This document shows positions 46,301-58,100 of a stretch of 64,000 nt of DNA, piece after piece (position 1 is the first letter of the stretch; each line of letters begins with the position of its first letter). Source of the DNA: Liolophura sinensis (taxonomy: Eukaryota > Mollusca > Polyplacophora > Chitonida > Chitonidae); assembly GCF_032854445.1 (NCBI RefSeq), contig NC_088295.1, positions 47,109,385 to 47,173,384 of the forward strand, in the 5' to 3' direction. Below the pieces are notes generated by a model. It was not told where the DNA came from. It worked only from the letters and a program-made list of their open reading frames with translations, and did no database searches. The translations under genes were made by a program, and so were the position numbers.

Positions 46301-47510
46301 AGGAGCATATATGATGTAAAGAAGGAGATGTTCTGCAACAGAAACTATGGAGTAGTTATCGATCGATCCATGAGTGTTATCCATCGATCTCTGCTTGTTA
46401 CTCTGGTTGAGCCTCTGGTTGTACCCTGGATGAGCCTTGCCCTCGATACAAAATGAATATGTAGCATGGGAATGAGATGTAATACAAAAAAAAAAAAACT
46501 TGCCCTCGATACTGGAATGTACACGTAACTTGTAAAAACGAGATATAGTGCAAAACATGCAAAGAAAACAACTGTTGTCGCTTAACAGAGCGTGGTATAG
46601 CCTACCACTGCACAACGAAAATTTAAAGAAGTTCTATTTAAGTACATGAAAAACAAAGAAATGAAAAAAAAAAAAACAAAAAAAAAAACACGTGACATTG
46701 TTTTTTTCCAAACAGAAATAAAGTAGACCAAGTATAAATATAATACGGGTATAGACTTACACGTATCTATGTCTCATCTGCTTGCTTATTAACAATGTAG
46801 TAGACATTTACGTCACAAACTCCTTTGACTGCGTGAAAGATTTAATAGCCAAAACTTTTGACACTTCATTTACATTCTTTGATATTATCATCAGCTACTG
46901 ACAATATCGTGCATGGAATTTAAGACGACTGTTTTGATTTGTTTTCATCACGGGTTGGGGCGACTGAGTGACTGGGAAGGAAGCAGCGTGTAATAAGCCT
47001 CAGAGCTTGCACGTCCCATGGAATCTATAATAGCTAAATATTAGCACTGACAAATTATTTATTTATTTGATTGGTTTTTGAGACAAGTACTAAAATAATA
47101 CTAAAAAGTACTAAATCAAGTTAAAAAATGCAATATAATAATTGTTACTCAGTAATAAGATGGCGGTCAGGTTTATAGATTCAGCACTAGAATCGCGAGA
47201 CACTTGCCAGATATCCTGACTTAAAGCCGTGACCGAAAGCTGAATTAGAGTTGTGTCCCGAAAATGGTTTATAAGAGAACGAGTCTAGATGGCGCTGTTT
47301 ATCTTGTACACAAAACAAAACCAGTGGCCAGTTTGCTCGAACTGGTATCTTTATTACTAAATGTCAGAGACAAGGCCGTACGGTACGTCTGACATTGCCA
47401 TATTGTATCGATGGTGCTATCGTTGATCGTTTTATTTTGTCATAATCTCATGTTTTCATAAAGATGTTGGTATCTGGTATCTTCTCATTGGCTATAACAT
47501 ACATCAGATT
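46301..47510. other. Non-coding AT-rich segment
   Basis: A-rich runs at 46487-46498 and 46664-46688. A short ATTTATTTATTTGATTGGTT fragment at 47057-47080 is a SINE tail remnant. No gene. Confidence 0.6.
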
Positions 47511-47518
47511 TAAATATA

Positions 47519-47698
47519 CTCATGCTGGCTTCCCCTCCTTCCGCACGTGGGAGGGTCTGCCGACAATCACTGGATGGCCGTGGGTTTCCCCCGGGTTCTA
47601 CCCGGTTTCCTTCCACCGTAATGCTGGCTGCCGTCGTATAAGTGAATATTCTTGAGTGCAGCGTAAAAACACCAATCAAATAAATAAAGAAATAAATC
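47519..47698 (+). mobile_element. SINE family A, 5'-truncated
   Basis: Runs from CTCATGCTGGCTTCCCCTCC through core and 3' block (TATTCTTGAGTGCAGCG) to an AAAT-type tail. TAAATATA occurs at 47511 and 47699 as the likely target duplication. Confidence 0.92.
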
Positions 47699-48072
47699 TA
47701 AATATAGACTCACAATAAGCTTTTGCTGTTTTTTTTATTATTTGAAACCTTGTAGTTTGTTAACACAATAGCTAAACTATGTTCATGGGAACTAAGGCAA
47801 AAGCACGGACTTTTACCCCAGAGTTTACTACTCTTTTAAGTGCCGTCCTTCTGAGTGACCCTAACTACCATGGCGAACAGAAATAACATGTTTGACGCAT
47901 AGTTTGTGAAATTGACTGAGAATTGAGTGAGAAATATGATAACCACACATTACTTACCTGAAATTCTTCATATAGATCGTTGCAGGATGGGGTTGGGGTG
48001 GGGTGGGCGGTGAAAATGTATATTCTAAATGTATCGTTCGTTCTGAAAAATATTGCTGTCCTCACACTGCCT
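47699..48072. other. Non-coding segment
   Basis: Unique sequence with a G-rich stretch at 47986-48010. No gene. Confidence 0.6.
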
Positions 48073-48085
48073 TAATAACACTTGC

Positions 48086-48243
48086 TCCGACCGTATGTAG
48101 GAAGGTCTATGTCAGCAACCTACGGATGGTCGTGGGTTTCCCCCAGGCTGTGCCCTGTTTCCACCCACCATAATGCTGGCCGCCGTCGTATAAGTAAAAT
48201 ATTCTTGAGTTCGGCGTAAATACCAATCAAATAAATAAATAAA
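48086..48243 (+). mobile_element. SINE family A, 5'-truncated, inserted in an older SINE
   Basis: Starts TCCGACCGTATGTAGGAAGG and runs to an AAAT tail. Flanked by TAATAACACTTGC at 48073-48085 and 48244-48256. The sequence after the second flank is the 3' end of another SINE in the same orientation, so this copy interrupted it. Confidence 0.93.
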
Positions 48244-48256
48244 TAATAACACTTGC

Positions 48257-48332
48257 CGCCGCCGTCGTATAAGTGAAATATGCTTGAGTCCAGCGTAAAA
48301 CAAAATCAAATATATAAATGAATAAAGAAAAC
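48257..48332 (+). mobile_element. SINE family A, 3' end of an older copy
   Basis: CGCCGCCGTCGTATAAGTGA, TATGCTTGAGTCCAGCG and AAAACAAAATCAAATATA: a more diverged 3' block, split by the younger insertion. Confidence 0.88.
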
Positions 48333-48379
48333 TGCTGCATGGGTAGAGAAGATTTGCATTTGTTACAACTGGACATCAG

Positions 48380-48860
48380 TATACATGTATGTAGGTCCTA
48401 TCACATGAAGATGTCAGACTTGCGGAACCCCAACGGGTCTTGCAATATACCAGTTAAGTACCTTAGTTACTACTTTATACACGCCAGCTCGCTCTGACGC
48501 TATGTAACGTCCGTAGATCCACATACAAAGGCCAGTGGATTTGACAACATATCAAGTCACCTATCACTGAGGAATTCCCAGGTGCTTTCAAAGAAAGGTA
48601 TTAACTGAGTAAGACTCTTACATCTAGGACTTAACGCCGGAGCTTAATTCTGACCCAGTCTTTATGTGCTTGCTCCTGGCTAGCCCGCCAATCACGTAGA
48701 CTCGCACCTTGGTGGTAATCCGTGAAGTTATCCAATTGTGGTAACCCTGGCTGACGGTCACTAAATACCACATTCTTATGTAAAACAATGACGTATACAG
48801 CTGACATGACTGGCGCCGGTGGCGTAATTTGTCCTACACGCGGAATAATACAAAAGCAGT
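48380..48860. promoter_or_regulatory. Candidate non-coding regulatory block
   Basis: Complex sequence with TCAAGTCACCTATCACTGAG near 48555, TTGTGGTAACC near 48736 (Runt-like TGTGGT) and GGCGCCGGTGGCG near 48811. The 84-codon minus frame (48631-48885) has no domain. Called on composition and motifs. Confidence 0.28.
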
Positions 48861-49519
48861 CAGTGGTGAGCAGCAATTTAAACATAACATCATATACAGG
48901 CGCCGCGAAGTTTACCTCGTAACTATAATGTTAAAGGACTACATTCCATTCACTGACAAAAGTTAGACACAGGTAAATGTGAACTGGTTTAAAACCCTTC
49001 ACGTAATATCACACAGCAGTCTGAGTGTCTATATACATTCGGCAGAAGATTCAATAAAAACTATTAACATAAAAACACACGAAACGCTTGTTGGGTTATC
49101 GAATCAATTTTTGATCAGGAGTCAGTACGTTCGATATCATTGCTGTGTCATGTGACTTAGGTTTATTTGTTGATTCAAAGAATTAAATATTGCAGGAAAA
49201 ACAGTCTTCTTCGCGATCATTTCAAGTACGGTGAGGTTCAGGCAGACATTTGCTTGTTTTAATTTATTCATGCATTCTACATTTATTCAGTCATGCTTTT
49301 CTCCAGTGCTACTATTCATATAAATTAACAAATGCGCATGGCGGCTCTAGTTTATTCATGGCTTTGTATCCATTTCCTTTCCTCTCTTTTACACATTTTT
49401 GAAAAATTTTGGCGGGGGTTACAAATTTTATAAATGTGTACATCATATTACAGCATACGATAAAATAAAAAAAAAGTCTATTTGAATAACAGTTCTATAT
49501 ATATGGCCTCTATATTTAT
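48861..49519. other. Non-coding AT-rich segment
   Basis: Unique sequence without recognisable features. Confidence 0.6.
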
Positions 49520-49990
49520 AGACTGCGGGATGATTCTTGCTTCACGCGCCGTGATGCACTCGGGTAGTAATGGGAACAGAAGCCTCATCTATAGTCTATA
49601 GGGCCGCGCAATGACGTAATGATTTCCTCCGTCGATGCGTGCGGATACTGAAGGGAATGTGAAGATCTCAGCCCCGGAGGCTGTGAGAGTTATTTCTGGG
49701 CAGGGACAATCTCTTTAATTCCAGTTCACTTGCGGTCGGTGGAAGCCCGTGGTGTGGGGTATGACAACACGTCCGTGCTCTCGCTCACATACCCGGCCCA
49801 TTCACAAAAGTTCACTTTCCCAGCGAGGAATTTTTCGTTTTCCGCCGACTGTGTCAAAGAGTCATCGGGCCTGACTTCCTTCCCCTTCTATAAGCGCGGT
49901 CGCTCCGAGATTCAAATGCTGCCCCCGGGTCTGCCAGCCTCGTCATAGAGGACAGGTCGAGCGACTGGAGAAAACTTCAAGGGAATGTGG
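49520..49990. promoter_or_regulatory. Candidate non-coding regulatory block, GC-rich
   Basis: One of the most GC-rich stretches of the window, rising abruptly out of TA-rich flanks, with GCAATGACGTAATGATTTCC near 49607 (CRE-like plus homeodomain-like) and GCCCCGGAGGC near 49671. A 72-codon plus frame (49730-49948) has no domain. It could be an enhancer, a promoter or a non-coding exon. Confidence 0.33.
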
Positions 49991-50564
49991 CCATTCTTGT
50001 ACCCAGTTTCCCCTGACACATAGGGTGTTAGTCGAAAAGATACCGAGATGATTTAAATGTTATATCTGGAACTGATTTCCTGTACGGATGATTATGCCGT
50101 TCAGGTGTTCGCCGGTTTTTGTCAGTCCCACGACCTTCAAACTACTTCAATCGCTACCTTATGACACCTCAGCAAACCCCAATACATGCCGACGATAGAA
50201 GTCTCGATTACAGAGTTCAATAGGCACCGTGTAAATTCTCAATCTAAGGATAGGACTTCCTTTTCTGTGTCGAATCCCTGTGAATATGTCAGACAGTGTA
50301 GGACGTGGCTTGTCGGACATTATAAACATAAATATTCTGCAAAGTTATTTTGCTACCCATGCTTCAGGTTGAATGCGTGAGGTTACAGGTTCGAGTTAAA
50401 CGCGTGACATTTTTTGCCTTTATGGTATAAGACATGTAGATGGCTGCAACTGGTAATTTTCTCTTTGCTGTGCAGCTTTCCGCCCACGGTCTCCTGGTCT
50501 TAGCTGTTTGAATTCCAGTGACAATGTCGAAACAGCCCCTTGAGTTCTAAAAAAAAGAGCTTAT
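49991..50564. other. Non-coding segment
   Basis: Unique sequence, no gene recognised. Confidence 0.6.
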
Positions 50565-50573
50565 ATAATACTT

Positions 50574-50674
50574 CTCCCGGTTTCCTCCCACCATAATGCT
50601 GGTCGCCATCGTATAAGTGAAATATTCTTCAGTACGGTGTTAAACACCAATCAAATAAATAAATAAATAAATAA
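50574..50674 (+). mobile_element. SINE family A, 3' fragment with target duplication
   Basis: CTCCCGGTTTCCTCCCACCA to AAAT tail of about six units. Flanked by ATAATACTT at 50565 and 50675. Confidence 0.92.
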
Positions 50675-50951
50675 ATAATACTTGCCACTTAATTGATGAC
50701 AGACATCAAACCATACTTTTGATTGTTAGGCTATTAGGCATGTTAAGTTTCAATTTCATAATCCATATACCTGGAATACATGCATACATGTCAAGCCGAG
50801 CATAAGATATATGAGCGGCATTTCTTTTTAAGTTGAGTGTTTAGAACAGAGTAAATCACCAAACAATTAAACAAGCTGCAGTTGCTCCAAATAGAAGTAA
50901 TGAAACAAAAAAGTTGATGTCAGGCTTTAATCAGCTGTTGGGTGAACAAGT

Positions 50952-51087
50952 ACATTGCACTCATTGTGCATATACCTTGCTTTATACAACCTTCCATGTT
51001 TGAGTCCAGTCCAGTGCATACATTGCACTCATTGTGCATATACCTTACTTTATATAACCTTCCATGTTTGAGTCCAGTCCAGTGCAT
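50952..51087. repeat. Tandem duplication, two 68-bp units
   Basis: ACATTGCACTCATTGTGCAT begins both units (50952 and 51020); they differ at two positions. The array ends seven bases before a second-family SINE fragment. Confidence 0.97.
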
Positions 51088-51093
51088 AGATCC

Positions 51094-51297
51094 ATATACC
51101 AAAGAAATTTTAAAAATGGTGCTTGTTGCTTCCTCACTTGGCGCTCAACACTGAAAGGTTAGAGAAAGGGAACAGGTCTGGTTGGCTCAGAGACAATGTG
51201 ATGGGACTGGGTGAAGTGTCATGTCTGGTGTTTTCGGCGTAACACTTCAGTGGCGACAGCACTTTGGCGGCGTGGAAGCGCCCTGAAACAAGAAGAC
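51094..51297 (+). mobile_element. SINE family B, body only, plus strand
   Basis: From ATACCAAAGAAATTTTAAAA through CTTGGCGCTCAACACTGAAA, GTGTCATGTCTGGTGTTTTC and GGCGGCGTGGAAGCGCCCTG to AACAAGAAGAC. It is the inverted counterpart of the minus-strand copy next to it. The tRNA-like head is absent: the match starts exactly where head joins body in the other copy. Confidence 0.88.
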
Positions 51298-51695
51298 AAT
51301 GTATATGTATGTATGTATGCTTGGGGTTTAACGTCGTATGTTACAATTCTTCAGTCATATGATCATAAGGAATCAGTAGGCATGTGTCATTACGTGTGTA
51401 CATATGCTGTGTCTTCTTGTCGCAGGACGAGTCAATGCCGCCAAAGTGCTGCCGCCACTTAAGCATCATGCCAAAGACACCAGACATGACATCCCACCCA
51501 GCCACATTATACAGACACCGGGCCAAGCGGTGATGTTTCCTTGCTCTAACCTCACAGTGCTGAGCGCCAATCGAGGCAGCAGCGAGTACCATATTTAAAT
51601 TCTTTAGTATGACCCGACCCGGATTTGATCCCGGGGTCTGCAGACATCGAGGCGGACCCTCTAACCACTAGGCCACCGAAACAGTCCATTGTATG
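51298..51695 (-). mobile_element. SINE family B, full-length, minus strand
   Basis: On the minus strand: head GGTGGCCTAGTGGTTAGAGG with a good A-box (TGGCCTAGTGG) and a B-box-like GGGATCAAATCCGGG, then body (GGCGCTCAGCACTGTGAGG, GGATGTCATGTCTGGTGTC, GACAAGAAGAC), then GACGTTAAACCCCAAGCATA and a CATA-type tail at 51301-51320. I associate this 3' end with molluscan SINEs from memory. The frames at 51211-51598 translate this pair. Confidence 0.88.
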
Positions 51696-51709
51696 TACAC
51701 ACCTAGTGA

Positions 51710-51775
51710 CTTCTTGTCGTCATACGACTGAAACATTTATTAACTGCGACGTAAAACCCTAAGAATACATATATA
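51710..51775 (+). mobile_element. SINE family B, 3' tail fragment
   Basis: TCATACGACTGAAACATTTA followed by CTGCGACGTAAAACCCTAAG and AATACATATATA matches the 3' end of family B on the plus strand. A third, partial copy within 100 bases of the inverted pair. Confidence 0.75.
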
Positions 51776-51799
51776 CAACCTCATGCACCGAAGTCACAT

Positions 51800-51870
51800 A
51801 TTGAGTGAAAAATTCTTGAGAGCAGCCATTCCCGCCAGTCAATCACTCAGTCAAACAAATTAAATCAAGA
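51800..51870 (+). mobile_element. Divergent SINE 3' end
   Basis: TTGAGTGAAAAATTCTTGAG, then AGCAGCCATTCCCGCCAGTC and AATCACTCAGTCAAAC resembles the SINE 3' block with an AATC-type tail, as in the copy at 16588. Weak but placed beside other SINE pieces. Confidence 0.5.
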
Positions 51871-52754
51871 TATAGAACAATGGTGATGACGTCGGCGCGG
51901 TTTGTAGTTTTAAATGCCTTTTTGTTGTACGAACGTTGTAGCTCGTAGCAAATAAATTGCTAATGTAAGAACACGGGCTCAGTATATTCATTGCTCTTCA
52001 GCTTTAAATTTAAGAAAGGTATAAATGGATGCATATAAGCATGGATTGATGGTGATTGTAATAACCCATATACTTCATATACATTGTGAACGATGACAGT
52101 TTTCAACAAGGAATTACCAATCGATGCATACCTTATATATACTTCATATACGCTGCCCTCAGCCTGTTCTACTTCATAATGGTTTATTTCCAAGTTAAGC
52201 TTGATCAAAATAATAAGGTGTTCAACGGTAACAGAAATCATCATATCAGCTCCGCATTTACTGTTAATTAGAAACGATATCGGCTCTTGACATATGTGGA
52301 CACGCAAACAGACAGACAGGCAGACGGACAGACACTGAGACGAGAATAACTATAGCTGTGTCTCTCTACAGATAACTCTGCTACTGACTGAGAAGACAAA
52401 CCATGCATGCAGCGAGAGGGTCACATCAATGGCTTGGCGCTGACTAAAGACCTAGCTGACAGAAGCTGATAACTTGGATATGATAACTACAGTGACTCTG
52501 ATAACTCTGATAACATGTCACTACACTTCACTGTATACATATCATTCACAAACAATGGTGGTGAGCCAATGGTGTTAGGACCAATGGTATATTTGTTGAT
52601 ATACAGACTGGACGTGTAATTCGCCTTACTCTTCATGTTCTTGCATGTCTTTAATTTAAAGCTGATATAAAAATCATACATGTATACAGGCGTATGAATA
52701 TTTTATTTATGAATAACTTTTGTATATTTTTACAAATTAAATGAATTTAATTTG
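51871..52754. other. Non-coding segment with GACA microsatellite
   Basis: A CAGACAGACAGG-type run at 52304-52336 and repeated TCTGATAAC words at 52437-52515. The 115-codon minus frame (51960-52307) has no domain. No gene. Confidence 0.6.
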
Positions 52755-52930
52755 TGTCATCACCGTACTCCAAGAAATTCCCCTCGTGCCTTAAGGTATA
52801 TTAATGACTGGTAGGAACCATAGAACCCGGAGTAAAGCAAGCACCAATCCCAAACCACGGGGGTACATGTTAAAACGTCCAGTCAAACAAGCGAAAGTTG
52901 GATCTCAGTCATTGGCCATGGCAGGTGGGT
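52755..52930 (-). mobile_element. Possible divergent SINE
   Basis: TGTCATCACCGTACTCCAAG, then ACTGGTAGGAACCATAGAAC and CCGGAGTAAAGC are in the order of a minus-strand SINE 3' block and core; AGTTGGATCTCAGTC may be the head remnant. Heavily diverged. Confidence 0.45.
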
Positions 52931-54229
52931 TACGGCAAAAGCGTTTTAATCGCTTTGATAAAAGAGGACAGGATTAATGAGAATGCATTAATGAAAGTAT
53001 GAGTTCATTGAATCAGTGAAAGATTGAATAAATTATAGAACGATTGTTTGAACGTAATGTATGAGTTGTAATGGTGAATAAATAAAAACTGCCAGCAATA
53101 ATTACAAAAGTGTGAAACAAACCTAAGTCAAAGTCAAATATGAGCTAAGCTACACGCAATTACATCCAAAAGCACTAGGATGACTTTGGTTAGAGGTCAT
53201 GCGGCCGCGTGAAACTATGTAAGATGTGCCGTTATAAAGTACCCGACCGGAAGAGGGGGACACTAAATCACCGCCAGATGTAATTAACTGGTACAAGACA
53301 ATCATTGTCCAGCACTAGTCGAGGATGGTCAGCGAGTGAACGACCTTAGGCTACGACCACGTGACCACATGAAAAAAAAATCAAAACCACACGATTTCTG
53401 TCAATGGTAGAAAGCTTGAATGTGCGTACGGTGTGAAGTGATCTATAACGACATAAAAAATCAGCGTAAAATGTTTTTATAGGCAAACAATCAAACTTGC
53501 TGTTAATATAACATGATAATGATAGCAGTGGACATTAAGTGCTGATCGAGGTCACGGGGTCAGCGGATTTTATATGACAAAAGGGAATTCTCAGAATTTT
53601 TGTGTTTTGGGGTCATCGCATGTCTTTATAGGTATGATAAAGACAAAATGTTTTTGTGCTCAAATTCAGTTCATTTTATTTTCATACTTCCCCGTGATAG
53701 ATGAGGGTGTTTCATTTATACCGGTAATTCAAATAACCTGCAGTTTAACGGCACATCGAAATTCCACACTGAATCTTTTAGTGAATATTAATGTTTTGAG
53801 AAAAGCATTTTATACACCCAAATTCTCAACAGAAATGCTTCGCCCAAGTTAAGCCTTTGTATTCAACAAAGTTAATAAAATTAAAGATTTATGTTTAAAT
53901 TATTTAAATTTAGGTAGAAAACTGTAAGCATGAAGACAGACTCAGGAGTCATGAGGTACATGTGTCAAATAAATGGTCACTACATATACTTTCGCATTGT
54001 AATTAAGACACAGAACGCTTTCTTAATGGCTTTCTTAAATTTCATTTAAAAGACAAAAAAGCAACATTTTTAAGGGGTTGAATGTTAACACAAGTGCCTT
54101 TTAATAACGATGCTATTTACTCGTTGCAATGGTTTACCGCTATCCCAAATACCGTACTTGAATTCATGCATGGGACTGAAGCAATGTCTTGCGGCAACGA
54201 TTCCGTTATTGACATTGAAGCTTTAAAAC
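52931..54229. other. Non-coding segment
   Basis: Unique sequence with small chance frames. No gene recognised. Confidence 0.6.
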
Positions 54230-54500
54230 TGTGTCAACGAAATACATTTGGTCAAATAGTTGCGGTCAGTGGTACATCCTGTTGGTGTTGTTACTAAGCG
54301 GGTCAAATACCATTCGTGGGAACCGTTTGGGCTCAAGACATTAACTGATTGGTTACCAGTGTCCAGGCGCCATTCAATTAAGATATCGTAGATGACCAAG
54401 TGAATCCACTCACGGGATTTATCACCGCCCCCTAGCGGATGTGTGGGAAAGCTCCTCCTTATCAACCGTGATGAAAGTAACGGTGGAAAGTAGAAGATAA
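54230..54500. promoter_or_regulatory. Candidate regulatory or insulator block with CTCF-like motif
   Basis: CCGCCCCCTAGCGG at 54425-54438, read on the minus strand as CCGCTAGGGGGCGG, fits the CTCF core (CCNC.AGGGGGC) closely. The flanks are complex and uncoding; the minus frame 54223-54564 has no domain. CTCF exists in bilaterians and binds this core (known); binding here is inference. Confidence 0.35.
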
Positions 54501-57299
54501 TTGAGTAAGAAATGCGAGACGCATGTGTTTGTACGTTTGTTCTCAATTGAAGGATGATGTACAAGTTAATTTGCGATCTCTCCGAAGCATGTCCCGTTAG
54601 TTCCCGCGGGATAAAAGAGACGCTGCGATCCCAAGCAGCGTTAATTTATACATTTGAGGTCACAGAATGAATCCTACTGCAGCTGTGAACGAAGATTGCC
54701 AAAAGTTGATATGGCCAATACTCTCTCTTACTAGAGCTGCCAGACGTGCGGTCAATTGCAATGCTGACGTTTCCGTACCGTGGAGAAGTCAACAAAACTG
54801 GTAAAAATCGGCCCAAATTTGCAACAGCTACCACATCCAGTAAAATATTCTTGTCGTCTTGCATGAAGGTTTCTCGATAAGTACACTAACCATATTAAAG
54901 GATAAGATGTCAAAAATTTTACACACTCTCCAACCAATCGAATAACAGAGCCATTTATAATGGTCAATTAATTTGGGACGTCTTATATATTAAAATGGAG
55001 GACAGCTTTTATCAATACAAATGTTTGACAAAAATGTCTGAAATTCAACAACTAAAAAAGTAACTGAAATTACCGAAAAATAAAGTAAATTTCGGAATGA
55101 CTGAAAAGAATGTCGTTCAGCATAGGGCATTTCCGGCTTGTTATTAGCAATTAAGGTTCAGAAGAACAGTTGTAACAATTTATCGCAGGCAAGACACAAA
55201 AAAGCGCAAGTATCATGATGAACTTCTTGAAGTCTCTGCTCAATTGCAGAAAGAAGCGATCCGTTATACAAAGAAATAGCGGATGTGGTTTTGAGCTCTA
55301 TGATAGTTATACGTTCATCCAGTGACATATGCATCACCGATGTTACTTATAGACTTGTAGATATACTTGTCTGTGAAGAGGTGTAATAGAGCTGTGATCT
55401 GAAGCACATGTGAGATGTTGCCGATGAGCAGGGGTTCATATACAACACCAGAGGTGGCAGTGGGCTTGTGTGGGAACTGTTAGAAACAGTATGGTCCGTG
55501 AATCTTGCACATGGTACCCTTTTTTGGCCCCAAAGGCACTGATGGGGCCAAGAAGGTGTGATGAGATAGTACTAATGACTGACATCCGGGTTAAGCAAAC
55601 ATACAGCCGTCAATGGAAACACTCGGTTGAATTCATCCAAGAGACAACGTTATGTCACTGAGGCCAACGCCCCAATCTTGACCGACGAAAGACTGAAATA
55701 TGAGGGTGCCTGAATGTCCGGGCTATCTGGTCTCTCTTCACCAGATATGCATGTGTAAGACTGTCATTTCCGGCAGTGCTTGGCGACGAGAAAATAAAAT
55801 TAAACATAGAATTTAGCGACACCACGCGTGCGTTTCACCGCGAATCCGAGTATAGTGTATATGAACAAATGTATGCATTGTATTTTTTCTTCTTGAAAAC
55901 AAATTTCAAATCGAGGTATGTGATATTTTCGAGGCCATTTTGGTGAGTTTCAGGCCCATAGTCCTACACAGATAGAACTATTTGATTTTTGGCACACAGA
56001 AAAAAATTTGAAAGAAAAGACAACATCAGACCAAACATATGAATGCATCGATAAAATATCCCAAATTATGTTTAAACGGTACACCTCTTTGTTTTCATGA
56101 TGCTGAATTTATCACTGAGTACATAGAAAGTGTCGATATGTTATCAATTTTAACGTATGAGGCGGGAGTTTTTTTTTCTATAATCCGAAAATAACGCACC
56201 TGTTTCCGCTATTTAACCTTTAAGCCATATAAGCGTTGAGAACGCCTGACGCGACATGGTGTTAACGGTTTCTCTAACATTGCGTATCCCATCGCCTAGT
56301 AACAATTCTAGATTAAAAGTTGAGTTATGGAGTTACCGCGCACATCACCACAAAATGTGTATAGATCTATTTCACTCTTCTTAACATGTAACCATTGGAA
56401 TATATTTTACTGTCTTTTCCCTTGATACAAGTACCTGTGTCGTCGATCGACCGCTTATTGCCACAAGGCACCACAAGCAGTAAGAGCGGGGGGAATCTAC
56501 GAATTCCAAGGTCGGATTTGAACCAACACTTCTTGAAGTCAAGTACGCCTTGCTCCCTCCATGTTATGAGGGCTAAAAATATGTCATTTTATTTATTACT
56601 CACATTCCAGGGTGAAACTTTTCCGTGCTTCTGTATTTTGAAACAAATAATATAACTACAGTCACTAAAGAAAATTCCAACGAAAATAGCTTACAATCGT
56701 TTATGTATGTGAAAATGCATTTCAACATAGTAAAGCGCTATTCTAAGGAGCCGTAAAAATGACATGGTGAAAAATTTTTTGGGGGGGACAACAAGAAAAC
56801 ATTACATGGTGAAAAAAAATTTCTTTGGAACAGAAATTTTAAAGTCGGGGTTCTCGAGTTTAAAAGTCGGGGCCCCCACATTAATGACCAGTCGTAATTC
56901 GGGGTTACACAATAATATCATCTATATATAGGGGGGGGAGTGGGGGGGGCTATTCCCTGATCGTCAGTGTGATTATGGTGTTGCAAATGAACTTTTTCCG
57001 CTCGCAAATTATACTTGCTCAGTCCCAAAATGTTCTTTTAGACGACTAGGAACGTAAACACGATTTATAGCATAACCTTCAACAATCTGGGATAATTCTT
57101 AAAAAAGTAAACAAACAGTCAAATAATACGCTAAGTTTGAAACTTATCACAGCCGTCCTCAACATTCCTTAACTTATTATTTGTTTGAGGTGTAACGATT
57201 ATAAGTTTGAAAAGTTGGCTTAATCGAATATTTATATCGACAGCTAATGTTAATATCAAGAATGAATTGCTACATATATGCTAGTTTGTAAAAACCCTA
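54501..57299. other. Non-coding segment
   Basis: Unique sequence. G-rich tracts at 56777-56785 and 56932-56950. Frames such as 55470-55661 and 56395-56655 have no domain. No gene. Confidence 0.6.
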
Positions 57300-58100
57300 A
57301 GAGAACTGTCTTGTCTGAGCAGTGAATAACAGCGGAAATACGGTTCCGCGTAGCCAAAAGCTTGCCAGCTTACGATCAGGATCCGAGAAGACAAGACGTT
57401 GACGGACATTCTCAAGCAAACTCACTTTCAATGTTCACTTATTTACGGCTATCATTCACGAGTCAGCGCCACGCAAGACGTATTTAAAGTTTTATTGGCT
57501 TCAAAATAAACACCTCAGCCTTGATCGGCTTGTGCCCCCCGAGGTTACGTTTCAGTGAGACCCTTAACGCTTCTTCGGTGGTCAGTCAGATAGCCCGGAT
57601 CCCGGGCTTGTCAACAGCATCCTGTAGTTGATGGTGTTTGTAAGACGATCAGCTATTTACTGTTTCCTCTCGTTGGAAACTTGTCTCGATGTCAGCCAGC
57701 CGACAAACTTTTGCCGGGGCCACACTCGCAGTGGCCCGCGGGGTCATCGTACTCGGAAAACCATATCTTCAGAATGGACCCTAAAGAATGTGCGTTAAAG
57801 TAGCCGTATATATAAACAGGAACGGTGCTGATGAGAGACATGCGCAGCGGGTGAAAGGGGTCAAAATACCGCGATAGGCGAGAAATTCGCCCAAGACGAT
57901 ATCCTCGGACACGTTGTCTAATCCCACCACAGGGGGGCGCCACCGGACCTGAAACCGGAGATAACGGAGAACTTTGATGAGGCCATTAATTGGTGTTAAT
58001 TGGTTCCGTCCCGCGGTTTACGCGTAAAGTTAGCAGTGAACCTGACGTGACGAGGGATGTTAAAACAAACTGAATCCAGACCATTGTCTGCGAAATCAGT
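57300..58100. promoter_or_regulatory. Candidate non-coding regulatory block, long and GC-richer
   Basis: About 800 bases of complex sequence, the largest such block here. It includes CCCGGATCCCGGGC near 57594, GGCCATTAATTGGTGTTAAT near 57980 (homeodomain TAATTG), and CCACCACAGGGGGGCGCCAC at 57925-57944, a CTCF-like word with one extra G. The 83-codon minus frame (57692-57943) has no domain and no splice-bounded exon is evident. Confidence 0.33.

Noticed and set aside
51211-51598. Overlapping 64-83 codon frames
   Set aside because: They lie in the inverted SINE B pair.
51615-51695. tRNA gene on the minus strand
   Set aside because: Good A-box and B-box-like words, but it continues directly into the SINE B body, so it is a SINE head.
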